Below are positions 1 through 9,369 of a stretch of 64,000 bases of DNA, piece by piece (position 1 is the stretch's first letter; every line of letters starts with the position of its first letter). This DNA comes from Symsagittifera roscoffensis. Its lineage: Eukaryota > Xenacoelomorpha > Acoela > Convolutidae. Where the stretch lies: positions 30,296,776 to 30,360,775 of the forward strand of contig NC_087069.1 of NCBI RefSeq assembly GCF_963678635.1, read 5' to 3'. The notes under the pieces were generated by a model that saw nothing but the letters and a program-made list of their open reading frames with translations, did not search any database and was not told where the DNA came from. The position numbers and the translations under genes are program-made.

Positions 1-1185
1 CGCAGCATAAAGGTAAAAAAAAGGATTTTGACTGGACTTTAGGGGACTGAACTAACCCATGATAAGCGGTTAGTGGGAATTTTACAAATCAGCAAATAAA
101 AAAAAAGACAACTAAATTAATTTAAAAGGTTAAAAGGTTAAAAGGCAGCATAAAGGTTAAAAATCGAAAACAAGGAACAATCTCACCCGAGGTCAGTAGG
201 TCCAGCGGCGCACCACCAGACTTCTCAAGCCAGTTCCAGTTCCCCACCTCCCCACAGAAAGCCACTTGACAGACTTGTCTCAAAAATCCCTCAGAGGGCG
301 CTCCACATACAGGCACAAATATATTTAAAAAGTTTATCAGAACAATTAGGCTTAAGTATTATTTTGAGAATGCGTTAAAATTGTAAATTCAAACAAACGT
401 TTTCGCACATTTTGTGCATCTTCAGGTTTTAAAAATTCCAAACTATCTGTACAAAATGATCAAAGATCATAAAAAGTGTCACACACATCATTACTTCAAA
501 AATTTAAAAATTCAACCAATCAAAACTTTACAAATATCACTGAAATTATGTAACAACTATTATGTAACATTTTAAAACATTTTGTCATAAATTTCTGAGA
601 GTTTTGTTCATTTTCATTTTCACATTTTCGTTTTGTGGCTAATTTTAATGCTAACATGTAATGCTAACATGTATTTTTAATGCTAACTTTGTGCTAAGTA
701 CTATGTTACTATTTTTAGACCATCAGACAAACTACTTTCGATCAGCTTTCACATTTAGCCTTATTGATGCGATAAACTTATTTAATAGGACTAGCGTATA
801 ACGCACCTTCAGTGCTTCGAACTTTCAACAACTCAAAAAAAAATTTCTTTAAGTGCACTCTAACAGCACCCAATTACAGGGTTTCGTTATTACAAAATTT
901 CCAAACTTTTTTATTCAAGTTTTTTAGTAGTAGTAGTAGTAGTAAGTTTTAGGAGTACATCTAGCTGGGAGCAATTTGATAAGGCTATAGAAACTACTAG
1001 GGCGCAATGGCTGACAGATCAGTACCTTGAAAACTGGTCCGCAAAGGTGGCTTCAGACGCCTTGTAAAAGATCATCGAGGGTAGGGCAAGCCCCTGGATA
1101 GTGAGAAGTGTTTGTCAGTTCAATCACCAAAGGATGGGAAGCCCCAATCCTGATGGTGCCATAAAGAGGTATTCAGTGCCAATAT
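1..1185. other. No gene seen; AT-rich sequence left of the Penelope fragment
   Basis: Only short open frames occur, none with recognisable content. The stretch holds a stem-loop motif (395-426, listed separately) and a short TAG run near 926-946. The last ~40 bases before 1186 may continue the Penelope frame in another phase, which would fit a 5' truncation or frameshift. Confidence 0.5.
395..426 (-). other. Stem-loop motif like those near Penelope 3' ends
   Basis: On the minus strand a CTGAAGATG box is followed by the short palindrome GCACAAAATGTGC and then GAAAACGTT. This CTGA-box, stem, GAAA order resembles conserved stem-loops, some of them hammerhead-like, found near ends of Penelope-type elements. 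The CTGA box is not the perfect hammerhead core (CTGATGA), so ribozyme activity is not claimed. A similar motif in the other orientation lies at 1856-1890. Confidence 0.3.
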
Positions 1186-1620
1186 TTGGCTAACAGGTTA
1201 CGAAAATTAACTAACGTTCAAGTGTTTTTCACCACAAGAAAACTAGAATCATGTTTACCATCACTGAAGTCAGCATTTTCTAATGACCTCAAGTCAAGAG
1301 TGGTCTACAAACTGTCATGTAGTGGATGCACTTCCACCTACGTCGGACAAACTGTTCGACATTTGACCACTAGAATTGAGGAACATAAGAAAGCAGACTC
1401 ACCCGTAGGCCTCCACCTTCAGCAATGCCAACTTGAGGGAAATAGCGCAGATCTTAGTTGGGAAATTATAGATAGGTCAAACAACCAAACAAAATTGCTA
1501 ACACTAGAGGCAATACATATCAGGAAAGAGAAACCGGGCTTGAACACGCGCGATGAGCTTAGGAGCAGGGAGTTAACACTGAAAACTTGGTCTCAAAAAA
1601 TTTTATATTTTTTTATTTAA
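1186..1620 (+). CDS. GIY-YIG endonuclease end of a Penelope-like retroelement (partial)
   Basis: Open frame of 144 codons. After a basic leader (residues 1-30) comes the GIY-YIG fold: the stretch VVYKLSCSGC (about residues 39-48) carries two cysteines typical of the Penelope version, followed by TYVGQT (51-56), the family's first active-site strand, then HLTTRIEEH, a histidine/cysteine pair (LHLQQC) and a glutamate in the C-terminal helix (LEAIHIRKEKPGLNTRD). In Penelope elements this domain nicks the target and sits C-terminal to the reverse transcriptase. No reverse transcriptase is visible upstream, so the copy is 5'-truncated. The first ATG is only the first in the open frame, not a proven start. 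Family assignment is firm; whether it is ever expressed is unknown. Confidence 0.8.
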   Translation: MANRLRKLTNVQVFFTTRKLESCLPSLKSAFSNDLKSRVVYKLSCSGCTSTYVGQTVRHLTTRIEEHKKADSPVGLHLQQCQLEGNSADLSWEIIDRSNNQTKLLTLEAIHIRKEKPGLNTRDELRSRELTLKTWSQKILYFFI

Positions 1621-1915
1621 AACGTACATGTCTAAATCAGAATTATGACTCAAAAACTTCCAGACAAATTAAATTAAAAGTGTTTAATTTATTCAGAGGT
1701 TAAAAGTATTTTAATCTTAATAATAATTTAGAGTTCAACTGTGATTGGCTAATTTTTTATCATGATGGTCTAGAACCAAATTGTATGTGATTTATTGTAA
1801 ATAATATTTGTAAATTGATGTTTTATTGTCATTAACATTATTTTATTGTAAAAATCTTGACGATGCCTATAGTTGCGAAATAGTTCGAAATTTACTTTTT
1901 AGCAAAAATTTCTTC
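1621..1915 (+). mobile_element. Putative 3' untranslated tail of the Penelope-like fragment
   Basis: AT-rich sequence after the GIY-YIG stop with no credible frame. It ends in a CTTGACGATGCC...GCGAAA motif at 1856-1890 just before the TAG microsatellite. Assignment to the element rests on position and on the similarity of that motif to Penelope 3' ends; the exact end is not defined. Confidence 0.4.
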
Positions 1916-1920
1916 AGTAA

Positions 1921-1982
<62 letters not shown>
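1916..1982. repeat. (TAG)n microsatellite
   Basis: About 20 uninterrupted TAG units follow directly on the putative 3' tail of the Penelope fragment. Read in frame it gives poly-serine (plus) or poly-leucine (minus), which is an artefact of the repeat and not a protein. Confidence 0.95.
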
Positions 1983-1983
<1 letters not shown>

Positions 1984-2409
1984 GATGGCTTCTATGTTTC
2001 CACATGGGTCCTGGCCCTTCATTGTATCGTCATATGTACGTCTTGCTGCGGCATACGTACGCCGCACAATCGCACCCAATTTTCCACGTGCACTAGTCAA
2101 CTTCCTTATATTCTCCAAATTTCAACCAGAATTTCCTCAGTAGTAGCTGTTTGAGACCACAATAAACCCTCACGTCTATCTTCAAAATATTGACCAGTCT
2201 GCAAGTTTGATAGAAGAGATTTTGTTCAGCTTTCAGGCGTTTAGGCTGTTTCAGCTGAAACATTACACCGCGAGATGACTCTGTTACTATGGGCACATTT
2301 ACATGCATATCGTCGTATCTTCCTAATCCGATTTTGAAAGCTGCAAAATATTATGTATCTGTATATTCATAGGAAGCGGTAAAATTTGCAATTGAGCAAT
2401 TTTCTCTTT

Positions 2410-2416
<7 letters not shown>
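1983..2416. other. No gene seen
   Basis: Short open frames on both strands have no recognisable content. A small palindrome (GCGGCATACGTACGCCGC, near 2049-2066) is the only structure noted. Confidence 0.5.
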
Positions 2417-2461
<45 letters not shown>

Positions 2462-2490
2462 GAGGGAGAGAGAGAGAAAGAGAGAGAAAA
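2417..2490. repeat. (GA)n microsatellite
   Basis: Nearly pure GA dinucleotide run with a few interruptions. On the minus strand it is a CT run lying just past the 3' side of the non-LTR retrotransposon relic, which fits the simple-repeat tails of some CR1/L2-type elements; that link is an inference. Confidence 0.95.
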
Positions 2491-2584
2491 TGACTTGAAT
2501 TACCCGTCAGGGAATTAAAAATAATTATAAAACTGCACGGAAAAAAAAATAAAATAAAGCTTCTGCAATGTGAACAAGGACACT

Positions 2585-3241
2585 TTAAGAAATATGTACA
2601 AGAATAATTACAATTAAAAAAAGTAGATACACGGCGTAATAGAAATTTCTTGAGTTCAAGTTTAAGTGAGGAAATATTGCCCAGAAGTTTATATCTGGAA
2701 TACATAAAAAAATAGCATTGTTTACAGTTCTATGAAAATAAGAAAGGCGAGAGTGAAATCTTTTAAAAGGGTGTAATTGAAAATCCATTCTACTATCTGA
2801 GCGCAAACCCGGACGCTTATAAGCCATCGTAACATAATCGGAAAAATCAAATTCATAAAACCCCTGGAGCAGTTTGCTAAATAGTATAAGATCAGATAAA
2901 AGAAGCTCGTAACAAATAGGTAAGGAACCCACGCTTATAAGAGTCTCGCGATAATCCCGGCGACCAAACACCCATTTAAAAGCTCTTTTCTGTAAGGCTT
3001 CCATCTTGTGTAAATCAGAAATAGCAGGATACCATATTGACGAGTTGTATAATAGGATACTCTTTACACAGGCCACGTAGATGTTGAACTTAGTTTTAAC
3101 GGGGGCACTAAAAAAGTACATTACGCTTGACAAAAAATGGGCTGCGGTTACAATAAGCAAGTTTGTTGTTAATAAGATTAGACCAAGAAAGATTCTTTGA
3201 AAAATAAACACCCAAATCTTTGATAGTTGAATCTTTATCAA
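2585..3241 (-). pseudogene. LINE reverse transcriptase, thumb/C-terminal part (broken)
   Basis: Open frame of 218 codons. From about residue 45 it matches the C-terminal region of CR1/Jockey-like elements: an APVKTKFNIYVACVKSILLY stretch, YNSSIWYPAISDLHKMEALQ and FKWVFG, typical of the post-palm region, then a leucine-rich helix region and a hydrophobic end. Upstream of about position 3120 the matching residues (KDLGVYFSKNLSWSNLI) are in another frame, so a frameshift lies near there and the first ~40 residues of this frame are not original. It continues the relic described at 3390-3967. Confidence 0.75.
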
Positions 3242-3389
3242 TTGGCAGCACGTCTGGATAAAAATTTACATTATTTTCAAAAAACTGAAATGCTTTGTTT
3301 TACTGGTATGCAAATGTAGATAATTATCATTCATCCAATTACAAATATTATTTACATAAAATAGCAGAAGATTTGCATTTTTACATTAT

Positions 3390-3967
3390 AATTTACAGTC
3401 ATCTGCAAACAGAAAACTACTAGAGTGAGCAATACAAATGGGTAAATCATTAATATAAATCAAGAAAAGTAAGTGCCCTAAGACACTACCTTGGTAAACC
3501 CCACTAATAATAGGCGCAGAGACAGACAAGCTCCTGTTAATCTTAACCTGTTGAGTGCGATAGTCAAGATACGAACTGATAATAGCTTAAAAATCATCAT
3601 CAAAACCAATACGTTTTAATTTAGATAATAATGTTTTGTGACAAACTGTATCGAAAGATTTTTGTACGTCGAAATAAATAGCATGCATATCGTCATTGGC
3701 ATCAAAACAGTTGTATAATTGATCAACGTATTGCAAAAGTTGAATAGTGATTATTGCAGTTTTCCAGAAGTCTGGAAAGACAGAAGTTTGTAGAATTTTA
3801 GTAAAGATTTGAAAAAGTGAATGGGAAATCGTTTTTATACAATTCCGAAAAGGCACTGATGGTACTTCATCGGGCCCTTCACTTTTGTTGATATTTAGTT
3901 TTTCGCATATGCTTTTGATTTCAGTTTCTTCGAAAATTAGTTCGCTAAGTCTCGCCCTGGTATGCAA
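3390..3967 (-). pseudogene. LINE reverse transcriptase, fingers/palm part (broken)
   Basis: From 3967 down the frame reads a SEGPDEVP motif, a QTSVFPDFWKTA segment, then the first catalytic block AIYFDVQKSFDTVCHK (aspartate of the A motif). The usual stretch between motifs 2 and 3 is missing, an internal deletion around residue 73. After a stop near 3587 another frame continues with GVYQGSVLGHLLFLIYINDLP-like residues and FADDCKL (FADD at about 3399-3410), the catalytic C motif. These are hallmarks of CR1/Jockey-clade reverse transcriptases. The catalytic aspartates remain but the frame is split. Confidence 0.8.
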
Positions 3968-4082
3968 GCACCTAAGACCACTCTTATCTACAGCTCCTAA
4001 ATTTCATTTCACATGAAATGGAAAGCACGAGCATGCGTTCAAAAAATCCTAACTGCAGTTCAAAACATCACTGAAAAGTGAC

Positions 4083-4490
4083 ACTTTACAAGCAACCACG
4101 AAACTAGAATTGTATGTGATGCAAGTCGTCACGGTATCGGAGCAGCCCCTGAACAAGAAACGACAGACGGATGGGCTACTGTTGCTTACGCCTCCGAATT
4201 TCTCAATACATGCGAAACTAAATTTTTCGTAAATGAATTGGGATTACTAGCCTCGGTATGGGCCATTGAATATTTCAAATGTTACTTGTACGGTAGACGT
4301 TTTACCCTAATTACTGACGATCAGGCCCTGGTAAGTGCCCTTAACATCAACAAAAATAAAAAGAATTTCAAAGCCGATTAACAAGGTGGATAGACCACCT
4401 ACTACCGTATAGTTTTGATACCAAACACATTTCTGCTAGAAAGATGGGCCTATTAGATTAAGTTTTGCGTCATCCGGTGGGAAAACCACA
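4083..4490 (+). pseudogene. Gypsy RNase H domain (broken)
   Basis: Reads a TRIVCDASRHGIGAA motif (first catalytic aspartate), then TVAYASEFLN, ELGLLASVWAIEYFKCYLYG (the glutamate block) and RRFTLITDDQALVSAL (third acidic position), the standard order of Gypsy RNase H. The frame then hits stops near 4380, with continuation into a HPVGKPQPA tail characteristic of the same family. The family's usual E-L-E-LLAVVWA and DHQAL forms are altered here. Catalysis by this copy is implausible because the polyprotein frame is broken on both sides. Confidence 0.8.
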
Positions 4491-4779
4491 ACCCGCAGCA
4501 TACTGGTATGAACATTTCGTAGTTGCACTAATCGACAAATTCGTTACATGCCTTGAATTCCAAGATAGCACTATGGCTAACGAAGAAATAAACGAAAATC
4601 CAAACGAATTTATAGGCACGTTTCAGCTCGACCGTTAAGAAAACTTTGCTTTTTCAGTTTTGCGCTCAACAAAAACTGCACTCATGTAGAAAGTCCACTT
4701 CTCGAAAAACAGTCAAAAGCATTCTTCTCTTCACTGCAACAAATTTCATTCAAAAAAAACAATTTCGTATTTTACAATG

Positions 4780-5563
4780 TTCGAGACAGACTTTTGATAC
4801 GAGACAGCGTATTACTATATGATGACCGGGCAGTAATCCCCAAACAACTCAGACAGATAATTCTAAAATCTCTACATCTAACACAACCAGGTCAGGTATG
4901 TTGGAGGCTGCAAAACATGTATGGTATCCACACCTACACAGGGATATTGTAAAAACAGCCCAAAACGGCAAAGACTGCCGAGCGAAGGGTAAGAACCTAA
5001 AGAATATTTCTGAGAAAAAATGCTTCATCTCATTGCTGAAGAAATCCAATTGGATTTTGACGGACCATTACCTGACAAAATTAACAGGGAATAGTACATC
5101 CTAGTAGGTGTCGACGTTTTTCGCGATTCCCATCAGCAAAAGATGTTACTAACCAAAAAGCCGACACCATTATAAAATTTGCTGACCCACATTGTAAATC
5201 ACGTCGTATAACGGAATTTTCTTTGCGACCAAGTCCAAGAGTTTCGGGCCAAAAAGTTCTTGATTTTTTGTAAAAGCAATAATATAAAATGAATATTCGC
5301 ACCGGTCAGTGACCGCCACTCAATGGTGCATAGTAGAAAGAATGATCAGAACCCTAAGAACCAGACTGTCGGTCATGAAAATAGATAAAAATAACCAACG
5401 GTACAATCTTGCGTCAGATGTGGCAGAGTTAATCAAGACATTGCGTATCACAACACCACATGCAACAACAAAACTCACGCCGTTTGAGGCACACAATGAA
5501 GGTAAACCAAACACACATCTAAGTAATATCTGCACATTACCAAAAACATCTATCCTCTCATAA
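4780..5563 (+). pseudogene. Gypsy integrase (broken)
   Basis: Around 4845-4995 lies the integrase zinc-finger region: LHLTQPGQ, MLEAAKHVWYPHLHRDI and a C-x2-C-like block, in which the first cysteine appears replaced by glycine. The catalytic core (about 5040-5310) is scattered over three frames. From 5309 to 5563 an open frame gives the C-terminal part of the core and beyond: VERMIRTLRTRLSVMK, then TTKLTPFEAHNEGKPNT, typical of Gypsy integrases around and after the last catalytic glutamate. Several stops separate these blocks. Confidence 0.75.
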
Positions 5564-6127
5564 GAAATTACAAATTTTTCGTATTTAGATCAAAAACTCT
5601 TAACGAAGCCCGCGCTCCTAGCCTAAGCCATATGGAATCGCGATCAGGACGAACTTACTTTAGTGTACAAAGACAAAACCAACCTACCGGAACCGACGTT
5701 CGAACCAGCGGGTTTACTCATGCACAGCGGACCACTTGCTGACAGTCAAAAAACTATCATAGACAGGGATGACCGAACATCTGGAAATAAGAAAAAGTAG
5801 ACAGCACGTGCCCACAACTTGAGCCCCACGGATAGAGCAACTATTGACAGTGATGATGATCATAAAATCGACCGCACCCTGATGCAGAAACTTTCATTGG
5901 TGCGCATCTTCTCTTCGAGAACATATCATATGATATGGTACAAATTAAACAAATTTCCTAGCCGATAATTCAAAAAACATCGCTGATATAAGAACACGGA
6001 AACCAATACGTTGGCTTACCACACAGTAAAAACAAAGGCTATGAAAGAAAGTCGCTCTAAGGGACACCAAAAAACAGTCACCCCAAAGTTGGGAAAAGTG
6101 GCAAGAAAATCAGGTACAAAAGCTCGT

Positions 6128-6148
6128 AAAACCAAAAAAAATCCGGGG
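6128..6148 (+). other. Purine-rich tract before the LTR
   Basis: A run of A and G residues interrupted by a few pyrimidines (ending ATCCGGGG) sits directly before the TGTTAGG start of the short LTR, where a Gypsy element carries its polypurine tract. Position supports reading the LTR as the 3' LTR of the relic. Confidence 0.4.
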
Positions 6149-6191
6149 TGTTAGGTGCACAATTTAAAATAATTGAGCTACTCTCCTAACA
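6149..6191 (+). repeat. Very short LTR-like segment, TGTTAGG...CCTAACA
   Basis: 43 bases with inverted ends TGTTAGG/CCTAACA, starting TG and ending CA as LTRs do. It follows the purine-rich tract of the Gypsy relic. A second segment with the same ends but 129 bases long occurs at 36493-36621. It is either a genuinely tiny LTR or an internally deleted one. Confidence 0.45.
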
Positions 6192-6195
6192 CTGC

Positions 6196-6801
6196 GTGGG
6201 TTCGGGAAGACGGAAAGCAACCGAGGGTAATAAATATGACGGATTAGCCTTCGTACCGGATCCTAGAGTCTTCGGAAAATGTAGACCAGTGCAACTGAAC
6301 GATTTTGTTGCTGATAAACCTTTACCAAGGGCTAAACCATGTGTTTCAGCCGCAGGAGACAACAAGAAACAACGGAAAAGAGTTTCAAGTAGCCAAGCAA
6401 CGATAATTGTGAAGCAAGCAGATACGACAGCCCCATCTAGTACCTCAACAAAATCATCTACTTTATCAAGGTACTACGATCGGGTACTAAATTTTTTTCC
6501 CGTACAAGACTCAGTTCACAGAAAAATAGTTTTTGGCTGTGTTCGTAAAACAAGGAAGTGCGATAAAACAATTCCAAACACTACCAGCCAAAAAGGAAAA
6601 GGCAGTCCAGAAAAAATGCCACGACGAGACAATTCCCAAATCCCATTCGAGTGTGATACGTTCATCTCACTTCGCCGAAAAACACACCGCCACATTTTCC
6701 GACGCAGAGAGCAATTAATTCGAGATATGTATTCCGTCGAACAGCCGCAACTTTATCATCGCCAGACTCAATTATTATCTACAGCTTCAACGCCGCAATG
6801 A
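6196..6801 (+). CDS. Unrecognised 201-codon open frame crossing the left edge of the tandem duplication
   Basis: Unrecognised protein, basic and serine/threonine-rich. Residues 1-98 lie left of the duplicated block; residues from about NFFPVQDSVHRK onward lie inside it and recur at 11644-11886. The C-terminal part is rich in lysine and arginine (RKTRKCDKTIP, LRRKTHRHIFRRREQ) with several cysteines. A competing frame one base off (6533-6718) is also open, so the coding frame is uncertain. It starts just after the LTR-like segment and could be part of another retroelement (gag position) or chance. Copy 2 lost residues 1-98 and ends earlier because a TAT codon is TAA there. Confidence 0.3.
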   Translation: MGSGRRKATEGNKYDGLAFVPDPRVFGKCRPVQLNDFVADKPLPRAKPCVSAAGDNKKQRKRVSSSQATIIVKQADTTAPSSTSTKSSTLSRYYDRVLNFFPVQDSVHRKIVFGCVRKTRKCDKTIPNTTSQKGKGSPEKMPRRDNSQIPFECDTFISLRRKTHRHIFRRREQLIRDMYSVEQPQLYHRQTQLLSTASTPQ

Positions 6802-7074
6802 ACATTCTTAAAGCCATCTCGACCACCAAGAACTGTTTGACGTTCCTGAGAAAATGCGTAGCCCAAAATCGCACAAAAATCAGACGTTACCGCAAACGAT
6901 TACGATGAAAAACAGGCAGGTGGTCCGTCAACATTCCAGATGAAAAAACCCTGGAAAAGACGCAACAAAAAACAAAACCGGCGGAAGAAGGTGACATATG
7001 ATGACATTGTCGTATTTAAAAATGGGGAATGTTATCCGAATAATGGATATCCATCGAGAAATGATTCGAACTAA
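6798..7074 (+). pseudogene. Broken copy of the basic 91-codon frame
   Basis: Counterpart of 11953-12228. Here a CGA codon is TGA (near 6906) and an A run is one base longer (six instead of five, near 6942), so the frame is interrupted twice, whereas copy 2 is open throughout. Product unknown. Confidence 0.5.
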
Positions 7075-7332
7075 AACATGAAACATTAAACTTAACTTGA
7101 TACCTAATCAGGATACTTAAGCATACGTACTTTTGAAAAGCTAAAGATATAGATGTCTGATTTATTCGAGTACCTATTCAAACTGATGTCATATTCAATA
7201 GCTGTTTATGAGTATCTGTTTCTCTCATGATTTTGAGGTAAGATTCGAAGCACACATAACTTTACCAATTGAATTTAAGTTGTTAACACTTTCTTCTTAT
7301 CTGTATTAACCATAGCTTATGTCATAAAACGA

Positions 7333-8459
7333 TACCCGGGATGACCAAAAAAACTCGTGATACAATTTCCATATATTGAAAAATGCTTGTCATACACTTT
7401 CCATGCAATTCCATACGTACAGAAAATTGCATGAAAGGTCTATGAGTAGTATTTTTTTCATATATGGAAATCAAATAACTAGAATTTTTCCATAAACCAA
7501 AAATATTGATTTTTTACATTTTAATTTCTCAAAATTTTTTGGCTGTGTTCGTAACCGAACACAAATGCATTAACCTTGATTACTCAAACGTAGTAACCAA
7601 CGGTTTGGCCGTCTCGCATTAACAATGCATTGGAAACAGCCTGATATCTGTTACTTCTGTCTCCGACAATTAACATAACGGAAGTAGTGAACTTTTATAT
7701 TTTGGCAATATTTTTCAAAGATGATTATTTCTAAAATTTGAATGTTTAAATTACCAGACATTTATCAAGGCATACAAAAACATGTCATACAAAAGAAAGA
7801 GGAGTTTTAAGCGTTTTTGAAAAAAGTTACGAAGAGAAAAGGAAAAAAAATCCAATATTAGTATATCCAGGACTACGTTATACACACAAAAAAAAATAAA
7901 TTTTGCATGCAATTTTTTTTTTCTTCAAAAAATGTTTGTTTGAATACGAAAATGAATTTGAAGTGGAAAAAAAACACAGAAAATTTTCGGGGGCAATTTC
8001 AAAAGTACCTAGAAAAATTTTTGTCGTCGCCATCAAAAAAATGCTAGTCATACAATTTCCATATATGGAAATTGTATGACTAGTGTTTTTTTATCAGAAA
8101 AAAATTAAAAAAGTCAAAGTTTTCAGTCGTAGCAGCCCAAAAACGCTTAAATGTTTTGCAAGCAGTAGAATTGATTGTTCAACGCTTTTTTTTCACAAAA
8201 AAAATTTAAAAAAATTCTAATCATACAATTTCCATATATGGAAATTTTATGGGTAGCATTTTTTTTCATACCTTTTTTTTCCTTTTTTTTATGAAGAGAT
8301 ACCAATTTCGATACCAAAACAACTATAAAACACCTTTGAAATTCGATTAATTTCATTTTGCAAAAATGTATGAAGTTTGTATGACCAGCATTTTTCCATA
8401 GACTAAGTGTATGAAATTGTTTGATTAGCATTTTTGGTCTATGGAGGTCAACCCGGGTA
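7333..8459. mobile_element. Foldback element type I with TACCCGGG-TGACC ends, copy 1
   Basis: 1127 bases bounded by TACCCGGGATGACC (left) and GGTCAACCCGGGTA (right), inverted repeats differing at one position. The interior has repeated blocks of the type AATGCTTGTCATACAATTT followed by CCATATATGG, direct on the left and inverted on the right, and one perfect 40-base palindrome at 8044-8083. No transposase frame is seen, so it is non-autonomous. No clear target-site duplication beyond a possible TA. Confidence 0.65.
8044..8083. repeat. Perfect 40-base palindrome centred on CCATATATGG
   Basis: The two 20-base arms starting CTAGTCATACAATTTCC are exact inverted copies with no loop. The centre CCATATATGG equals the CArG-box consensus CC(A/T)6GG bound by SRF-type factors; that match may be accidental. 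It is repeated without change at 13199-13238. Confidence 0.9.
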
Positions 8460-9369
8460 CCTACTTTCCGTAGGTATGACCTGTTTCTTGAAATTATCTT
8501 AATTGAAGACAGAAGCAAGACAAAAGTAAGAACACTTTTCTTGGAAGTTTTTATGCAGCCTTTGCTTCAATATCTGTCGATTAGACTGTCATGCGGTTTG
8601 TGATGCATAGCAAATGGCGCGAAGCTTTGCTTTGACTCTGGGTAGAAAAAATGTGAATTTTGGTGGTCTGAATTTTCTGCGAAACTATTATCAAGAATGA
8701 GGATAAATTCGCCGGCAGTTAATTTTATTTTCCCATGACAAATATTGAGATAAACCTGGTTCGATCTGCGACTTCTTGAAACTTGAACTAGATTTTCTCT
8801 TTGCTTTCAAAAGCGCAGATTAAAAATCTGTTTGTTATTCGTTGCACGGGGAATTCAAAAGCGTGGCAGCGGTTGTGTTTTACTTCACTCAGTTGTCAAG
8901 TCAAATTTTAAATTTATATGTTTCTTTTACTGGGATTCCTTTGATGTTTTTTTAAGTAAAAGAATCATATAAAAATATATATGCTTATTGTTTTACTTTG
9001 TATATAAGTGGGTTTCTTTCAGTGGCTTTTTTCTTGAGTGAATGTTTACCTGAATTTTATAGCTCAAAATCTAATTCAATCACCACTCACTGACATTAAA
9101 ACAATCTTAAAATGTTTTCAACGATGAGAATGACAGAAAATTCGGTGCTGTATGTTTTTCGGCTATCATTGTATTTTTTGTGAGTGATTTCTATGAAAAA
9201 GCGTGAAAGCAATTTGCAAAGAAAAGCGAAACGCTTTTTCAACACTTTTCTCATAATCACACTAGCAAGCTTGCGAGCGTTAAGCTATTAGTACGAACCT
9301 TCTTTTTTCTAAGCTAGAAGGCGTGATTAGTGCTTGAGACTCATACTCGTGTCTGCACAAACATTACCA
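8460..9369. other. No gene seen between foldback elements (copy 1)
   Basis: AT-rich with no frame of interest. It is duplicated at about 13611-14518. Short T-rich stretches only. Confidence 0.5.

Larger units (their letters stand above)
2491..3975 (-). mobile_element. Non-LTR retrotransposon relic (CR1/Jockey-like), 3' part
   Basis: Minus-strand remains of a LINE: reverse transcriptase motifs in the expected order from 3967 down to ~3390, then the C-terminal region down to ~2690, an AT-rich 3' tail and a CT microsatellite. The 5' part (ORF1, endonuclease) is absent. The 5' side abuts the Gypsy relic that begins near 4003. At least one internal deletion and several frame breaks show it is dead. 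Confidence 0.8.
4003..6148 (+). mobile_element. Ty3/Gypsy pol relic, 5'-truncated
   Basis: Plus-strand order RNase H, integrase zinc finger, integrase core and C-terminal tail, followed by a purine-rich tract and a TGTTAGG...CCTAACA LTR at 6149. Gag, protease and the catalytic reverse transcriptase part are missing; the left edge coincides with the 5' side of the LINE relic. Many stops and frameshifts. The very short LTR recalls the mag lineage of Gypsy elements, whose LTRs are unusually short. Confidence 0.8.

Noticed and set aside
122-316. 64-codon minus-strand frame
   Set aside because: No recognisable content and no splice context; length expected by chance.
1826-2143. Plus-strand frame with poly-serine and minus-strand frame with poly-leucine
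   Set aside because: Both are readings of the (TAG)n microsatellite; flanking residues have no coding character.
2367-2705. Minus-strand frame rich in Ser-Leu
   Set aside because: Reading of the CT microsatellite and the 3' tail of the LINE relic.
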